From: Cryphonectria parasitica EP155
Taxonomy: Eukaryota; Ascomycota; Sordariomycetes; Diaporthales; Cryphonectriaceae
Assembly: GCF_011745365.1 (NCBI RefSeq)
Contig: NW_024468918.1
Coordinates: 1,229,731-1,293,730, forward strand
Direction of reading: 5' to 3'
Length of the DNA stretch: 64,000 nucleotides
In this document: in pieces, positions 34,847 to 46,878 of the stretch
Position numbering within the stretch: position 1 is the first letter of the stretch
Layout: each line of letters opens with the position of its first letter
Position numbers and translations under genes: made by a program
Notes under the pieces: model-generated
What the model was told of the DNA's origin: nothing
The model's input: only the letters and a program-made list of their open reading frames with translations
Database searches by the model: none

Positions 34847-35950
34847 ATGGAATCTAGGACTACCCAGGGCGAACGCGATAAGCCGAACGACCGGCCAGAC
34901 CGCGAGTGTATACAATCGGCCACCTCTAAGAATGACCACGCTGCCGAGCCGGACGAGATCTATATGGAGACACGCACTACAATATCCTGGGCTGCAAGTG
35001 GTGATGCAGATGCGCAAGACGAGACAAACAGGCACCAGAGCATCGCTATGCGGCTAGTTGTGAGATGTCATACGCAAGAAAGAACTGCATCGTTCCGCCT
35101 GCGTATCAACTTGCGCAAGCGGGACTCGAGAAGATACACTAATCTTTATGTGTATATCCCACCCGAACACATACGACGACTTGAACGCATTCTAGAGCTG
35201 GTGCCCGGCGAGGACGATACTGTCGCCCTTCGATTTGAACTCCATAAGCCGCCAGTCCTTATAGGGCCTCGTGCCGATCTCGAGACGACCCTGTCCCCTG
35301 CTGAGCACCCTACGGCGAAATGCCTACGGGAGCTTGCTGCACAGCTCGACATCCGTCTGCTGATTCCCAAGAGCGGGGACGATTCAAGGATGACCCAGGA
35401 TTTGTTACGTGTCTGTCAGGCGTTTGCTCTGCCTGAGCCACCATTTATCGGCATTCTCAATGAAACGCCTCTTGCCTCTCTGTACGGCGGCCGCGGCGGC
35501 GTGATCGTGTCTGGACGAGGGGATTGGCCTCCACCCGCCGCCCCGGGGGCTCAAGATGAGAGGCGACGTGCGGGTGGGCGGGCGCAAAAGGTTCGGCCGC
35601 CGAGCTATAACACTATAGCATCTGGTCCTCCTCCTCCTCCTCCACAACCCCAACAGTTTGCTAGCGCCGGCCCTAGTGATTCGAATAAGCGACGCCGTCT
35701 TGAGGACAAGACACAGGCGGGCGGGGATCGAGACGTGATTGACACCCAACAGATACGCGACCAACTGCGGGACAAGATCCGCGATGAGCTCCGCGACGAG
35801 ATGTGGCATCAGCTGCGGGACCGTCAGGACGAGCTGCGACGCGAACTACGAGATGCGCTGCATGCCGGGCTCGTGGAGATGCGCGAGACATTGCTGTCTG
35901 AGCTTGAAGGTTATGTGCGAGGATACATTGATTCATCCCGGACAAGGTAG
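34847..35950 (+). CDS. Hypothetical protein with C-terminal coiled coil
   Basis: A single uninterrupted ORF of 367 codons in normal-GC sequence, the last gene before the AT-rich block. I do not recognise the family. Residues ~65-215 look like a compact domain (RLVVRCHTQERTASFRLRI, YVYIPPEHIRRLERIL). A Pro/Gly-rich low-complexity linker (GPPPPPPQPQQF) and a basic KRRRLEDK (possible nuclear signal) follow. The end is strongly helical and charged, with repeated QLRD/ELRD units in a heptad-like pattern. The 221-bp duplication lies just upstream. No intron is needed. It could be a chromatin or subtelomeric protein, but that is speculation. Confidence 0.6.
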   Translation: MESRTTQGERDKPNDRPDRECIQSATSKNDHAAEPDEIYMETRTTISWAASGDADAQDETNRHQSIAMRLVVRCHTQERTASFRLRINLRKRDSRRYTNLYVYIPPEHIRRLERILELVPGEDDTVALRFELHKPPVLIGPRADLETTLSPAEHPTAKCLRELAAQLDIRLLIPKSGDDSRMTQDLLRVCQAFALPEPPFIGILNETPLASLYGGRGGVIVSGRGDWPPPAAPGAQDERRRAGGRAQKVRPPSYNTIASGPPPPPPQPQQFASAGPSDSNKRRRLEDKTQAGGDRDVIDTQQIRDQLRDKIRDELRDEMWHQLRDRQDELRRELRDALHAGLVEMRETLLSELEGYVRGYIDSSRTR

Positions 35951-36298
35951 GCAGCTGTTTATCAGGAGGCAGATTGGCCAGTTCTGTTGGTCTAGGTAGC
36001 GGGCATCCATCTCTTCGGTTGGCACAACGTCGATTCATCACTTCAGCCTCGTCAATGTCCTCGCCAGTAAAGCGCGCAGAACTGTGTGTCTAGTGAGTAT
36101 TCGTAGCGTGAATCCAAACCGTTAGCAGTCGGTGCACCACTTGTTCGTGTACTTTAGCTTGCAGCGGTATAGAGCAAAAGCGGGCAAGCAGATTAGCAGA
36201 TCTGAGGGGTTGTGAAGTTGCTAAATACCAGTTATATCCTATCTCTAAATCAGCAATAAACTCATAATAGAATTTATTGAAACTCTACGCAAAAAAGC
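35951..36298. other. GC-to-AT transition zone
   Basis: No gene is visible. Base composition changes sharply here, from gene-rich normal GC to the AT-rich repeat block. Confidence 0.6.
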
Positions 36299-36703
36299 AC
36301 TATCCTAAAGTCAAAGTGTCCTCAAGGTAGAGGACAGTTTTTTTAGGTGGGAATTTTTCTAGCGCTAGCAAATACAGGGATAAGAGGATCGTTTTTTCCT
36401 TCTGCAAACTGTTCTCAACTCAATTTTCAAGCTTTCCAGCTTATTTTAATTCGAAGTCTGATCGCTTCTATTGAAACTCCATCATTTCTGAATTTCAAGT
36501 TCTTATCATCTTTCTTTCTATTTCAATTGCAGAATTTGTATTTCTAGAGTAAAGGATTGAAGTAGTCAGACCTGCATTTTTATCCGCATTAAAAACAATC
36601 AATTGCTATTACGAATCCAGCTGCTAGCCCTATCCTAAAGTTAAAGTATTCTCAAGATAGAGAATAGTTTTTTTGGGTAGGAGAATTTTCGGTGCTAGCA
36701 AAT
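36299..36703 (+). repeat. Subtelomeric ~330-bp repeat, copies A and B (B truncated)
   Basis: Copy A spans 36299-36628. Copy B begins at 36629 and is cut at 36703 by an LTR. Each unit starts CCTATCCTAAAGTYAAAG, followed by a hairpin (in A: TGTCCTC, loop AAGGTA, GAGGACA at 36317-36336) and a run of seven T. A pyrimidine tract ending TTGCAG lies about 230 bp in. The same unit recurs at 61558, 62235 and 62567. Confidence 0.85.
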
Positions 36704-36925
36704 TGTTATGATTCATTCAATATGCAGGTTATGAATCACGCTCAATCAACAGAAGAACTAGATGTTATAATTCAACATCAAGACAGCTAATAAGGATTAC
36801 GTAATTCAGGATTAGGATTACTAGTATAACTATGTTAGCTATGAATATAATTAATAGATTCAGAAGACAATTATGAGGAATTGAAATATAATCAGAATAG
36901 TTAGAACTGAAGAGCTGAATATATA
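36704..36925 (+). mobile_element. Truncated family A LTR
   Basis: Starts TGTTATGATTCATTC, RIP-changed relative to the family A LTR start. It runs ~220 bp and is interrupted by the next LTR at 36926. It lies inside subtelomeric repeat copy B. Confidence 0.75.
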
Positions 36926-39463
36926 TGTTATAACCCATCCAACATGCAGGTCACCAGCTAGGACACCCGGAACAACTGTTCGGAAAGACAGGGAAGGATT
37001 CAACATCTCAAGAACTAAGGCTTACATAAGCAAGAGTTAGGATTACAGGATCAGGATGGATCAGTAGCTGATCTATGATGATCCGAATCAGTTGGATCAC
37101 TCAGATGATCCAAGGGATTCAGTAACCAATACTACCAACAGAACTAGAAAGCTGAATATATAAGAATATATTCATTTCTATTAGATAGATCTTATATATA
37201 GCTCTTTAGTTATCAATCTAAGTATCAGATTACTCTCTATTCTAATAGCTTCAAAAGCAGTGAATACTTGCATTGCTTATTAGAACTTGTATAATTCCGT
37301 ATTCAAGAACTTGATACTTTAATACTGCTCTTATTAGCATAAACCTCCCTATATACTTAGGAATCTTCAGATTGCTGCAGTGCTTATTACATTTTAATAA
37401 CTCTTGTTCAAGAATGATTCAGTATTACCTCTTGAGCAATACGGAATACGATAGCTTCTTCAGGAATCTCTTTATTCTTGCGCGCCTCTACTTAGGAAGA
37501 ACTGATTAATCAGGTATACCAGCTCATCTAGCATATTCAGAATCTGTATAAATAATAGCAAGCTTAGAGCGCTATTATTGCTAATTAGCAAGCTTAGCTA
37601 GCTTAATAAGCTTAGCAGATGCAGTTTATTTCTGCAGTTATTAGTAGTGCTGAAAAAGCATATAAGATGAATAAGCTTGCTATATATAATAGCAATCAGA
37701 AGATACTATATAAGTTTCTTATCTACTGCAGAGTATACTTTTTATACTATACAACTCAGTTTACTATGAAATCTGAAAAGATTATTCTTATAAGAACTTG
37801 CTTCGAAAAGAATATTCTTATTTAATATAAGCTTTCTCTATATAACTATTTAAAGTATCAGAATAATTCTAATATATATATTCAGAATATTAAGAATATA
37901 TTTGATTTCTTTGAAAGCTTTAAAAAAGCTTTTAAAGAAATCTTTAGTAATTCCAACGAAGAATGTATTATAGCTTAGCAGCTTATAAATCTCAAGCAGA
38001 CTAAACTAGCTTCTGCTTATATGATTAGATTCAAGCAGCTCTTAGCAAAACTTCCGTAGAAAAACAAGAATCTTATAAAATACTATTATAAGAAACTCAA
38101 GAATGATATTAAGAACAAAATCTCCAAACAGAATTAGCTAGAGAACTTTACAACATTCTCTAATTAAGCAATCCGCATTAATAATCATCTATATAAATAA
38201 TGAATAGAGAAATTCAAGAAAGAAGAAAGCTAGACTTGGAGATTTCCAGCTAATACAAGCAAGAAACTCCAATACAAGAACAGCAGATAATAGAGCAGCA
38301 TAGCTCAGAGCAGCATTATGCATGCTAGTTCCATAGAACTCAATGCTGCTAACAAGCAGTATAGCAAGAGAAATAGCATTACTTGCTATAATTGTAACAA
38401 ACAAGAATACATTGCATGCAACTGCTATCAATTCTGAAAGAACAAATAGCAATCAGTTCAAGAAGAATGCTAGATGAATATTGCTCGATAACAGAAATCC
38501 AATTATACCCCCTTGGAGCAAGTATCAGACTCTGTTGATTATAGAAGTTTCAGCTAAATATTCTGCTACAACAATAACTGCTTAATACATCTTTTGAGTA
38601 AGAAAGAATCAGAATAGTTCTCTTAGAAGCCTTAGCGCTGCAGACAAATAGCAACAGCAGAGCAAGAATGCACGCTCAGCATTCCTACGAGTAGCAACTC
38701 GGATTGCTCTGATGTTGTAGAACAGAGCATTTAGATATTGAAAGAAGAGCTTAATAATAATACTCTTTAATATTCTTTATTATTTATGCTAAGCACTATA
38801 ATTAGGGATATGAATAAGAGATAATATCTTCTTAGCTACTGATACGAATATCTAAGCAATACAGAGAATACTTCTCAAGCAATAGAAGAATCAAGCTAGA
38901 GCAAACAATCTAGCAGCTCGCAAAAGCTTCCTGCAAACAACATATCCAACAAGCTTAAAGAAAGGTTTTCCTTTAGCATTGGATAGAATAAGGAAATAAT
39001 ATAAATTGAATATCTCATCTATGGAATAAAGCTAGAGAAGCTCTTTATCTGTATTCTCTTGCAAAATATTGAAGTATAAGAAAATAAGAATCTTCGAATC
39101 AGCTTACTTTACAATCTATACTACAAACTAGCTTGGATCTTCTGCACTTATCATAGCTACAGAATGCATTTCTTAGACAAGATGCAATACGAATGATTCT
39201 TTATTAGAGAATCAGAACAAATTCTTTAAGCTATTAAAGAAAAAAAACTCTGCTTTAGAGAAATTCTTAATAGATAATATTATAATATATATATTGAGCT
39301 ATTAGATAACTATTCTATACAATATATAAATAAAAAGATAAAATGATAGCAGTACAAAATAATACTTTGTATAATTTATATTAATAATAAGATTTGCAAC
39401 TAGCATTAATAGAAGAAAGATTAAAAATAATAATAATATAAGCAAAAGCAAGCTAAAAAGCTT

Positions 39464-39911
39464 TGTTATGACTCATCCAACATGCAGGTCACAGGATAAG
39501 CTTCACCAATCAAGGGATCAGGTATCACGATTCAACATCGGGTACTGATCAGGATTATGTAATTCGGATTAGGATTACTAGCGCAACTATGTCAGCTATG
39601 AACATAATCAACATATTTAGGAAACAACTATAAGGAATCGGAACATAGTCAGGATAGTTAGAACTAAAGAGCTGGATATATAAAAATGCATTCATTACCA
39701 TTAGATAGATTCAGTACATAGCTCTTTAGTTATCAATCTAAGTATCAGATTACTCTTTACTCTGATAGCTCCAAAAGCAGTGAATACTTGCATCGCTTAT
39801 TAGAACTTATATAGTTCTGTATTCAAGGATTTGATACTTTGATACCGCTCTTGTTAGCATAAACCTCTTCATATACTTAGGAATCTTCGGATTGCTGCAA
39901 TACTCATTACA
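39464..39911 (+). repeat. 5' LTR of nested family A element
   Basis: 448 bp, starts TGTTATGACTCATCC and ends CTCATTACA. Its length equals that of the 3' LTR. Confidence 0.85.
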
Positions 39912-42900
39912 TTTTGATAATTCTTATTCAAGAACAGTTCAGTATTATCCTCTTGAGTAATATGGAATACGATAGCTTCTTCAGAAACTTCTTCATTCTC
40001 GCATGCTTCTATCCAGGAAGAACTGATTAATCAGATATATCAGCTTATCTAGCATATTCAGAATCTGTGCAAACAATAGCAGGCTTAAAGCGCTATTATC
40101 GCTAACCAACAGGCTCAGCTAGCTTAACAAGCTCAGCAGACACAGTCTATCTCTGCAACCACCAGTAATGCTGGAAAAGCATACAAGATGAATAAGCTTG
40201 CTATATATAACAGCAATCAAAAGACGCTGTATGGATTCCTTACTCACTGCAGAGCATATTTCCTGTATTACAAGACTCAGTTTACTAAGAAATCTGAGAA
40301 AGTTATTTTTGCAGAGACTCATTTCGAAAAGAATGCTCTTATCTGATATAAGCCTTTTCTATACAATTACTTAGAGTATCAGAATAACTCTAACATGCGT
40401 ATTCAGAGTACTAAGAATATATTTAATTCTTTTGAAAGCTTTAAGAAAGCTTTTAAGAAAATCTTTAGTAATTCCAATAAAGAATGCATTATAGCTTAGC
40501 AGCTTATAAATCTTAAGCAAACCAAATCAGCTTCTGCTTATATAGTTAGATTCAAGCAATTCTTAGCATAACTTCTGTAGAAAGATAAGAATCTCATGAA
40601 GTATTATTATAAGAAACTTAAGAATAACGTTAAAAATAAAATCTTTAAGCAGAATTAGCTGGAGAACTTTGCAACATTCTCTAATCAAGCTATCCGTATT
40701 AATAACTATCTATACGAGCGATAGATGGAGAAGTTCAAGAAAAGAGAAAGCTAGACTTGAAGATTTCCAGCTAATACAAGCAAGAAATTCCAAAACAAGA
40801 ATAGCAGTTAATATAGCAGTATAGCTTAGAGCAGTACTATGCATGCTGATTTCATAGAACTTAATGCTGCTAATAAGCAATATAGCAAAAGGAATAGCAT
40901 TACTTGCTATAACTGCAATAAATAAGAATATATTGTATGCAACTGCTATTAATTCTAGAAGAGCAAATAGTAATTAGTTTAGAAAGAATGCTAGATGAAT
41001 ATCGCTTGATAATAGAAATCCAATCAATTAAGCAAAAATACCTCCTCAGAGCAAGTATCAAACTTTATTGATTACAGAAGTCTTAGCTAAATATTCTGCT
41101 ATAACGATAACTGCTTAATATACCTCTCAAGTAAGAAAGGTTTAGAATAGTTCTCTTAGAAATCTAAGCGCTGCAAACAAATAGCAACAGCAGAATGAGA
41201 GTGCATGCTCAGCACTCTTATAAGTAGCAACTTGAACTGCTCTAATATCGTAGAATAGAGCATTCAAGCGTTGGAAGAAGAATTTAGCAACAATACTCTT
41301 CAACATTCTTCATTGCTTATACTAAGCATTATAATCAGGAATATAAATAAGAAATAATACTTTCTTAGTTACTAGTATGAATACTTAAGCAATATGAAGA
41401 ATGCTTCTTAAATAACAGAAAGATTAAGCTAGAGTAAATAACTAAGCAGCTTGCAAAAGCTCCTTGCAAACAACATATCCAACAAGCCTAAAGAAAGATT
41501 TCCCTTCAGTATTAGATAGAACAAGAAAACAATATGAATCGAATATCTCATCTATGAAATAAAGCTAGAAGAGCTCTTTACTTGTATTCTCTTGCAGAAT
41601 ATCAAGATATAAGAAAATAAGAATTCTTAGATCAGCTTACTTTACAACCTATACTACAAACTAGCTTGAATCTCCTGCATCTATTATAGCTGCAGAATGC
41701 ATTTCTCGGAGAAGATGCAATATGAATAGTTCTCTGTTAGAGAATCAGAACAAATCCTTCAAGCTATTGAAGAACAGGAACTCCGCTTTAGAAAGGTTCT
41801 TAATAAGCAATACTACAATACATATATCAAGCTATCAAATAATTATTTCATACAATATATAAACAAGAAAATAAAATAATAGCAGTACAAAATAATGCTT
41901 TGTATAATTCATATCAATAACAAGATTTGCAACTAGCATTAATAGAAGAAAGATTAGGAATAATAATGATATAAGCAAAAGCAAGCTAAGAAGCTTGCTT
42001 GAGAAGCAGCGAAACAAGCTCAGAAGAATAAGCAGTTCTTAACAAATCCAAAAGAATAGAATTGCTTATAAAGAAATTACAGATGATTAGATTGGAATAG
42101 TTTCTATATAAAGCTTCTAAAACAAATTACGCTTATATTAAGTTCAATATATATATTCAAGGATACAAGTATAGTATACTATTGAATAGTAGCGCTCAGG
42201 GAAACTTTATATTTCTATATATTATTAATCAGATATAACTATAATAAAGATAGAAAAGATATTTATATATTCTTAGCATTGTGAAAGAATAATCTGTTGC
42301 ATACAATTAAGAAGTAATTAATAAGAAAACTGATTATCTATCTATTTTAATTCAAGAATATATAATTAGAGCTTCCTTTGATATTATGAATACAGTATAG
42401 TATAAGCTGATTATAGAACTTTCATAGCTTAAGAAGCATAATTCTCGAATTAATTGAATTACTGACCAGATCTTATGAGAACAAGCTGTACCCAGAGAGA
42501 TAGTTACAATCAACAGTGCAGGATTAAAGCTAGTAGTTGAAGAATACTTAGGAAAAGAAGCTTTATATAACTTTATACATACTTTTAAGTTAGCAGAGCT
42601 AGCAGTTCAAGGAGAAGAATCTAGTAATAAGCAAACTCAAATAGTATTAGAATGCTAATAGATTAGCAAAATAATGAAAGTAAGATTCTCAGCAAATCAG
42701 TTTGCTTCAGAGTAACAAAGAAAAGCTTCAGAATATGGATTATAAACCTATACGGGAAAAACCTCGAAACCAGGCCCTCGAGCGCTCAGTTCAGCTCGGA
42801 GCGAATGCTCAAAGCTTTCAAAAACATTATCAAAAATAATGAATGAAAAGAAGCATGCTTAACAGTATCTACTGTTCCTCCAGATAGCAGAAACAGTACA

Positions 42901-45786
42901 AGAACTAGAACTAATACTTACAAACATATTACAAGAATATTACAAGTTTAAGAAACTATTCTAGAAAGAATTGAATACAGAATTGCTAGAATACAGCTTA
43001 TATAATCACAAGATTCTGTTACAAGAAAGAAAATAGCTCAAATTCTTCTCTATCTACGGATTAAATAAGATATAGCTAGAGATACTCAAGGAGTATCTTA
43101 ATAAGAATCTTAAGAAAGAATACATATAATTATTGCAATTATCAGCAGAATACCCTATTCTGTTTATATCTAAGAAAAATAGCAAGCTTAAGCTATATAT
43201 TGATTACAAGCAACTTAATAATATTACAATCAAAAACTAATATTTATTGCTACTTATTAAGGAATTACAAGATAAGCTGTAAGAAGTACAATAGTTTATA
43301 GTTCTAAATTTAAAAAAAGCTTATAATCTAATTAGAATAAAGAAAGAAGAAGAATGGAAAACTGCTTTCAGAATATGCTACGGATACTATAAATATTTAA
43401 TTATGCTTTTTAGTTTAACAAATGCTCCAGCTTTATTCCAGAAAATGATTAATTATATTCTATGCAAGCATCTGAATCAGTTCGTTATTGCCTATCTCAA
43501 CAATATTCTTATCTACTCTCAAATACTTGAAGAATACAAGAAATATATGGAAATAGTATTACAAATGCTTCAAGATACAAAATTTCTTGTGAAATCTGCA
43601 AAGAGTTACTTTCATATACAAAAGATTAATTATCTCGGATTTATAATTGAGCTAGAATGCATTAGGCTACAGAAAGACAAGGTAGAAGCTGTTAGGAATT
43701 AGCTAATTCCCAGGAATATTAGAGATATTAGATCTTTTCTCGGATATATCAACTTCTACAAACAGTTTATCAAGAATTATAGCCGAATTGCATACTCTTT
43801 TATAAATCTTACCAAAAAAGAATAGCCTTTCGAATAGATCTTCAAAGCATAAGAAGCTTTTGATAAGATTATTAAGTACATCATCTCAGAGCTAGTTCTG
43901 TATGAAGCAAACCTCTACAAACCCTTTGAAATTGAGACTGATGCATCGGGATATGCATTCAGAGAACAACTTAGTTAGCAAAACGATTAAAGATGTTTAA
44001 GAATTGTAAGCAACTTTTCAAAAAAGCTAAATAGCTCGGAAATTAACTATGGAATCTCTGATTAGGAACTTATAGCAATAGTAAAAGCTTTCAAGAAGTA
44101 GCAATACTATCTTATTAGCATATAATACTTAATCATAATTCATTCAGATTACAAGAATCTAACTATATTTATAATAACTAAGATTTTGAATAAGCAACAA
44201 GTTAGATAGGCAGAATTCCTCTTACAGTTCAACTTCAAGATTATATATTGCAAAGGCTCAGAAAACGAACGAGCAGATGCTCTTAGTAGAAGATCAGACT
44301 ATTGAGATGCAGATTTCTCAGATATACAGAATATTTTTGCTTAAAACAAGTTAGAAAACTTTGTTAATATGCATAGAGAACTAAATGCTATCTTCAGAAT
44401 TGAACTCTCAGAAAAGAATCCAGAATCAATAACTTCAAACAAATAAAATAACTATATTAAGAATGTATATAATGTACTAGCATATAAGTATCAGAGAGTT
44501 AGAGCAATCTACGAATACATCAAAAGATACTAGAATCTACTAGATCTTAGGAAAAGGATTGAAAGCATTCTATAACAATGCAACAGCTGCAAGAAGAATA
44601 AAGCAGAAAAATACAAGCTTTACAGACTACTGTATTCCTTATCAGTATCTATAACTGTTTAGCAATTCATCAGTCTAAACTTCATTACTAAGCTATCTCT
44701 CTTATAAGAATTCTTAATTAAGATACAATATGATAGCATTTTAGTAATGGTTTGCAGACTGAGCAAGTATGCTTACTTTCTCTCCTACAAGGAAAGCAGT
44801 ATAGCAGAAGAACTTATATATACATTCCTCAGAATGATTATTGCTAATTATAGCATGCTGGAAGAAGTAATCTCCAATAGGAATAGGAAGTTCAATTCAA
44901 AGTTTTGAATTTCGCTTATAAAATAGCTCGGAATATACTACAGAATATTTATAGCATTTTATTTATAAATAAATAAACAGATAGAAAGAATGAATCAGAT
45001 TATTAAACAGTATTTTTAATACTATATCAATCAGAAACAGAATAATTGAATCAATTTATTACCTCTTGCATAGTTCGCTTATAATAATGCGGATATAAGC
45101 ATAATAAAGAAATCATTATTCTTCATACTCTATGAATACAATTCAACAGCTTATTATGAAATACTATCAGAAGCAAATGCAGAAGCTGTAGATAAGAGAG
45201 TTAAGAAGATTAAGAAAGTTTAGAAGAAACTCTGATCAGAACTACAATTCGTTTAGAAACAAATAGTATAATATGCAAACTCCAAGAGGATTGAAGAACT
45301 AATTCTATAGAAGGAAGATAAGATCTATCTATTTCGGAAAAATATTAAAACAACTAGATTTAGCAACAAACTCGATTATAAGAAGTTGGAACCATTCAAA
45401 ATCTTGCAACAGATTTTCCCAGTTAATTACAAGTTAGCATTACTTTATAAGATAAGGATATACTCGGTTTTCCATATCTTACTGCTGGAACTAGCAGTAT
45501 AGGAAATACTAACAAATAATACAGCAGAAGTAGAAAATAATGAATTAGAGTATGAGGTAGAGAAGATTCTCAAGTATAGAGATATAAACAATACAAGGGA
45601 ATATCTCATCAAATAGAAAGATTACTCAGCAAGCGAAAATTCATGAGAATCATAGAAAAATGTTAAGAATACTCAAGAAAGAGTAGCTAAGTATTGGAAA
45701 AGGAAGAAAACTAGTATCTAAGATGATTATTCCGCTCCGGACTGAAATCCAGAAGCTTCAGAAATCTTATTCTCTAGAAAGCTCAA

Positions 45787-46365
45787 CTAATCTACTACAG
45801 AACTTCCCAAATCCATAGAGTTCCAATTGAAATCTTCAAAAGAAGAATCTCCAGCTACAACAATAGATTTCTCTGCTACTACAGCCTGCACTTCAGCAGC
45901 AATGCGCACTCTCTCAGCCTCAGCCTTCTTAGCTTCTATACAATCCAATTTCTCTACGCAAGTAATATCACAATGCAGAATACATTTCATCTTCTCGGAT
46001 TATATCCGCTTCTATTAATGCAAATGGAGAAGCTTAGTTTCTCTCTTCTCAATCTCGTTCTCCAACTTTCGATATTGAATAGCAATATTGCAAAGCTTTT
46101 CAGAAGAAGAGCTTATAATATTATATTTGGAGCAGCTTAGTCAAACATATTCGATATAACGAGAAGAGTTTCCGGGAGATACCTTGTAGAACCCGAAATC
46201 ATAATCCTTGCAATAGGAATAGATAAGCATCTCGATAAAATTTTCCAAGAAACGGGAAATCAAGAGATCTCGATCTTGAATACTCTTTGGAACAGAAGAA
46301 GGTTTGTAAATACAGGATTTGTTAATTCTGTTCAATATCTCAATTAGGAAAGTAAGATTATGCAT
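45787..46365 (-). pseudogene. Antisense ORF between pol and 3' LTR of family A
   Basis: On the - strand one frame is open from 46365 to 45787, apart from a TGA at 46141-46143 and a small group of TAA/TAG/TAA codons near 46000-46018, all obtainable by single C-to-T or G-to-A changes. The surviving sequence is charged and helical (RKLENEIEKRETKLL; EAKKAEAERVRIAAEV) with an acidic C-terminus (SSFEDFNWNSMDLG). No family is recognised. Confidence 0.5.
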
Positions 46366-46430
46366 ATAAAGAACTTGCTAGAATACTTACAGAAGATTAT
46401 TAAGAATAATAACTGATAGGAGAGAGATGA

Positions 46431-46878
46431 TATTATAACTTATCCAATATGCAGATTATAGGATAAGCTCTACTAACTAAGGGATTAGATATTATAATTC
46501 AATATTGAGTATTGATTAGGATTATATAATTCGGATTAGAATTACTAGCGCGATTATATCAGCTATGGATATAATTAATATATTTAGGAAACGATTATGA
46601 GGAATCGGAATATAGTTAGAATAATCAGAACTGAAGAGCTGAATATATAAGGATGCATTCATTATCATTAGATAGATTCAGTATATAGCTCTTTAGTTAT
46701 TAATCTAAGTATCAGATTACTTTTTACTCTGATAGCTCCAAAGGCAGTGAATACTTGCATCGCTTATTAGGATTTGTATGGTTCCGTATTCAAGGACTTG
46801 ATACTTTGATACTGCTCTTGTTAGCATAAACCCCTTCGTGTACTTAGGAATCTTCGGATTGCTGCAGTGCTCATTACA
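46431..46878 (+). repeat. 3' LTR of nested family A element
   Basis: 448 bp. The start TATTATAACTTATCC is the 5' LTR start changed only by G-to-A and C-to-T. It ends CTCATTACA, followed by the AGCTT duplication. Confidence 0.83.

Larger units (their letters stand above)
39464..46878 (+). mobile_element. Family A Ty3-type LTR retrotransposon, nested complete copy, RIP-decayed
   Basis: LTRs 39464-39911 and 46431-46878 are 448 bp each. A 5-bp target duplication AGCTT flanks it (39459-39463, 46879-46883). A purine-rich tract (GGAGAGAGATGA) precedes the 3' LTR. The gag zinc knuckle again has Tyr for His (~40900-40935). The longest surviving pol ORF is 43403-43702, RT with FSLTNAPALFQKMI and AYLNNILIYS (catalytic DD as NN, 43499-43504) and YLGFII. 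Further pol (RNase H and integrase-like) runs to ~45600. An antisense ORF lies before the 3' LTR. The many stops and AT bias fit repeat-induced point mutation. Non-functional. Confidence 0.85.
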
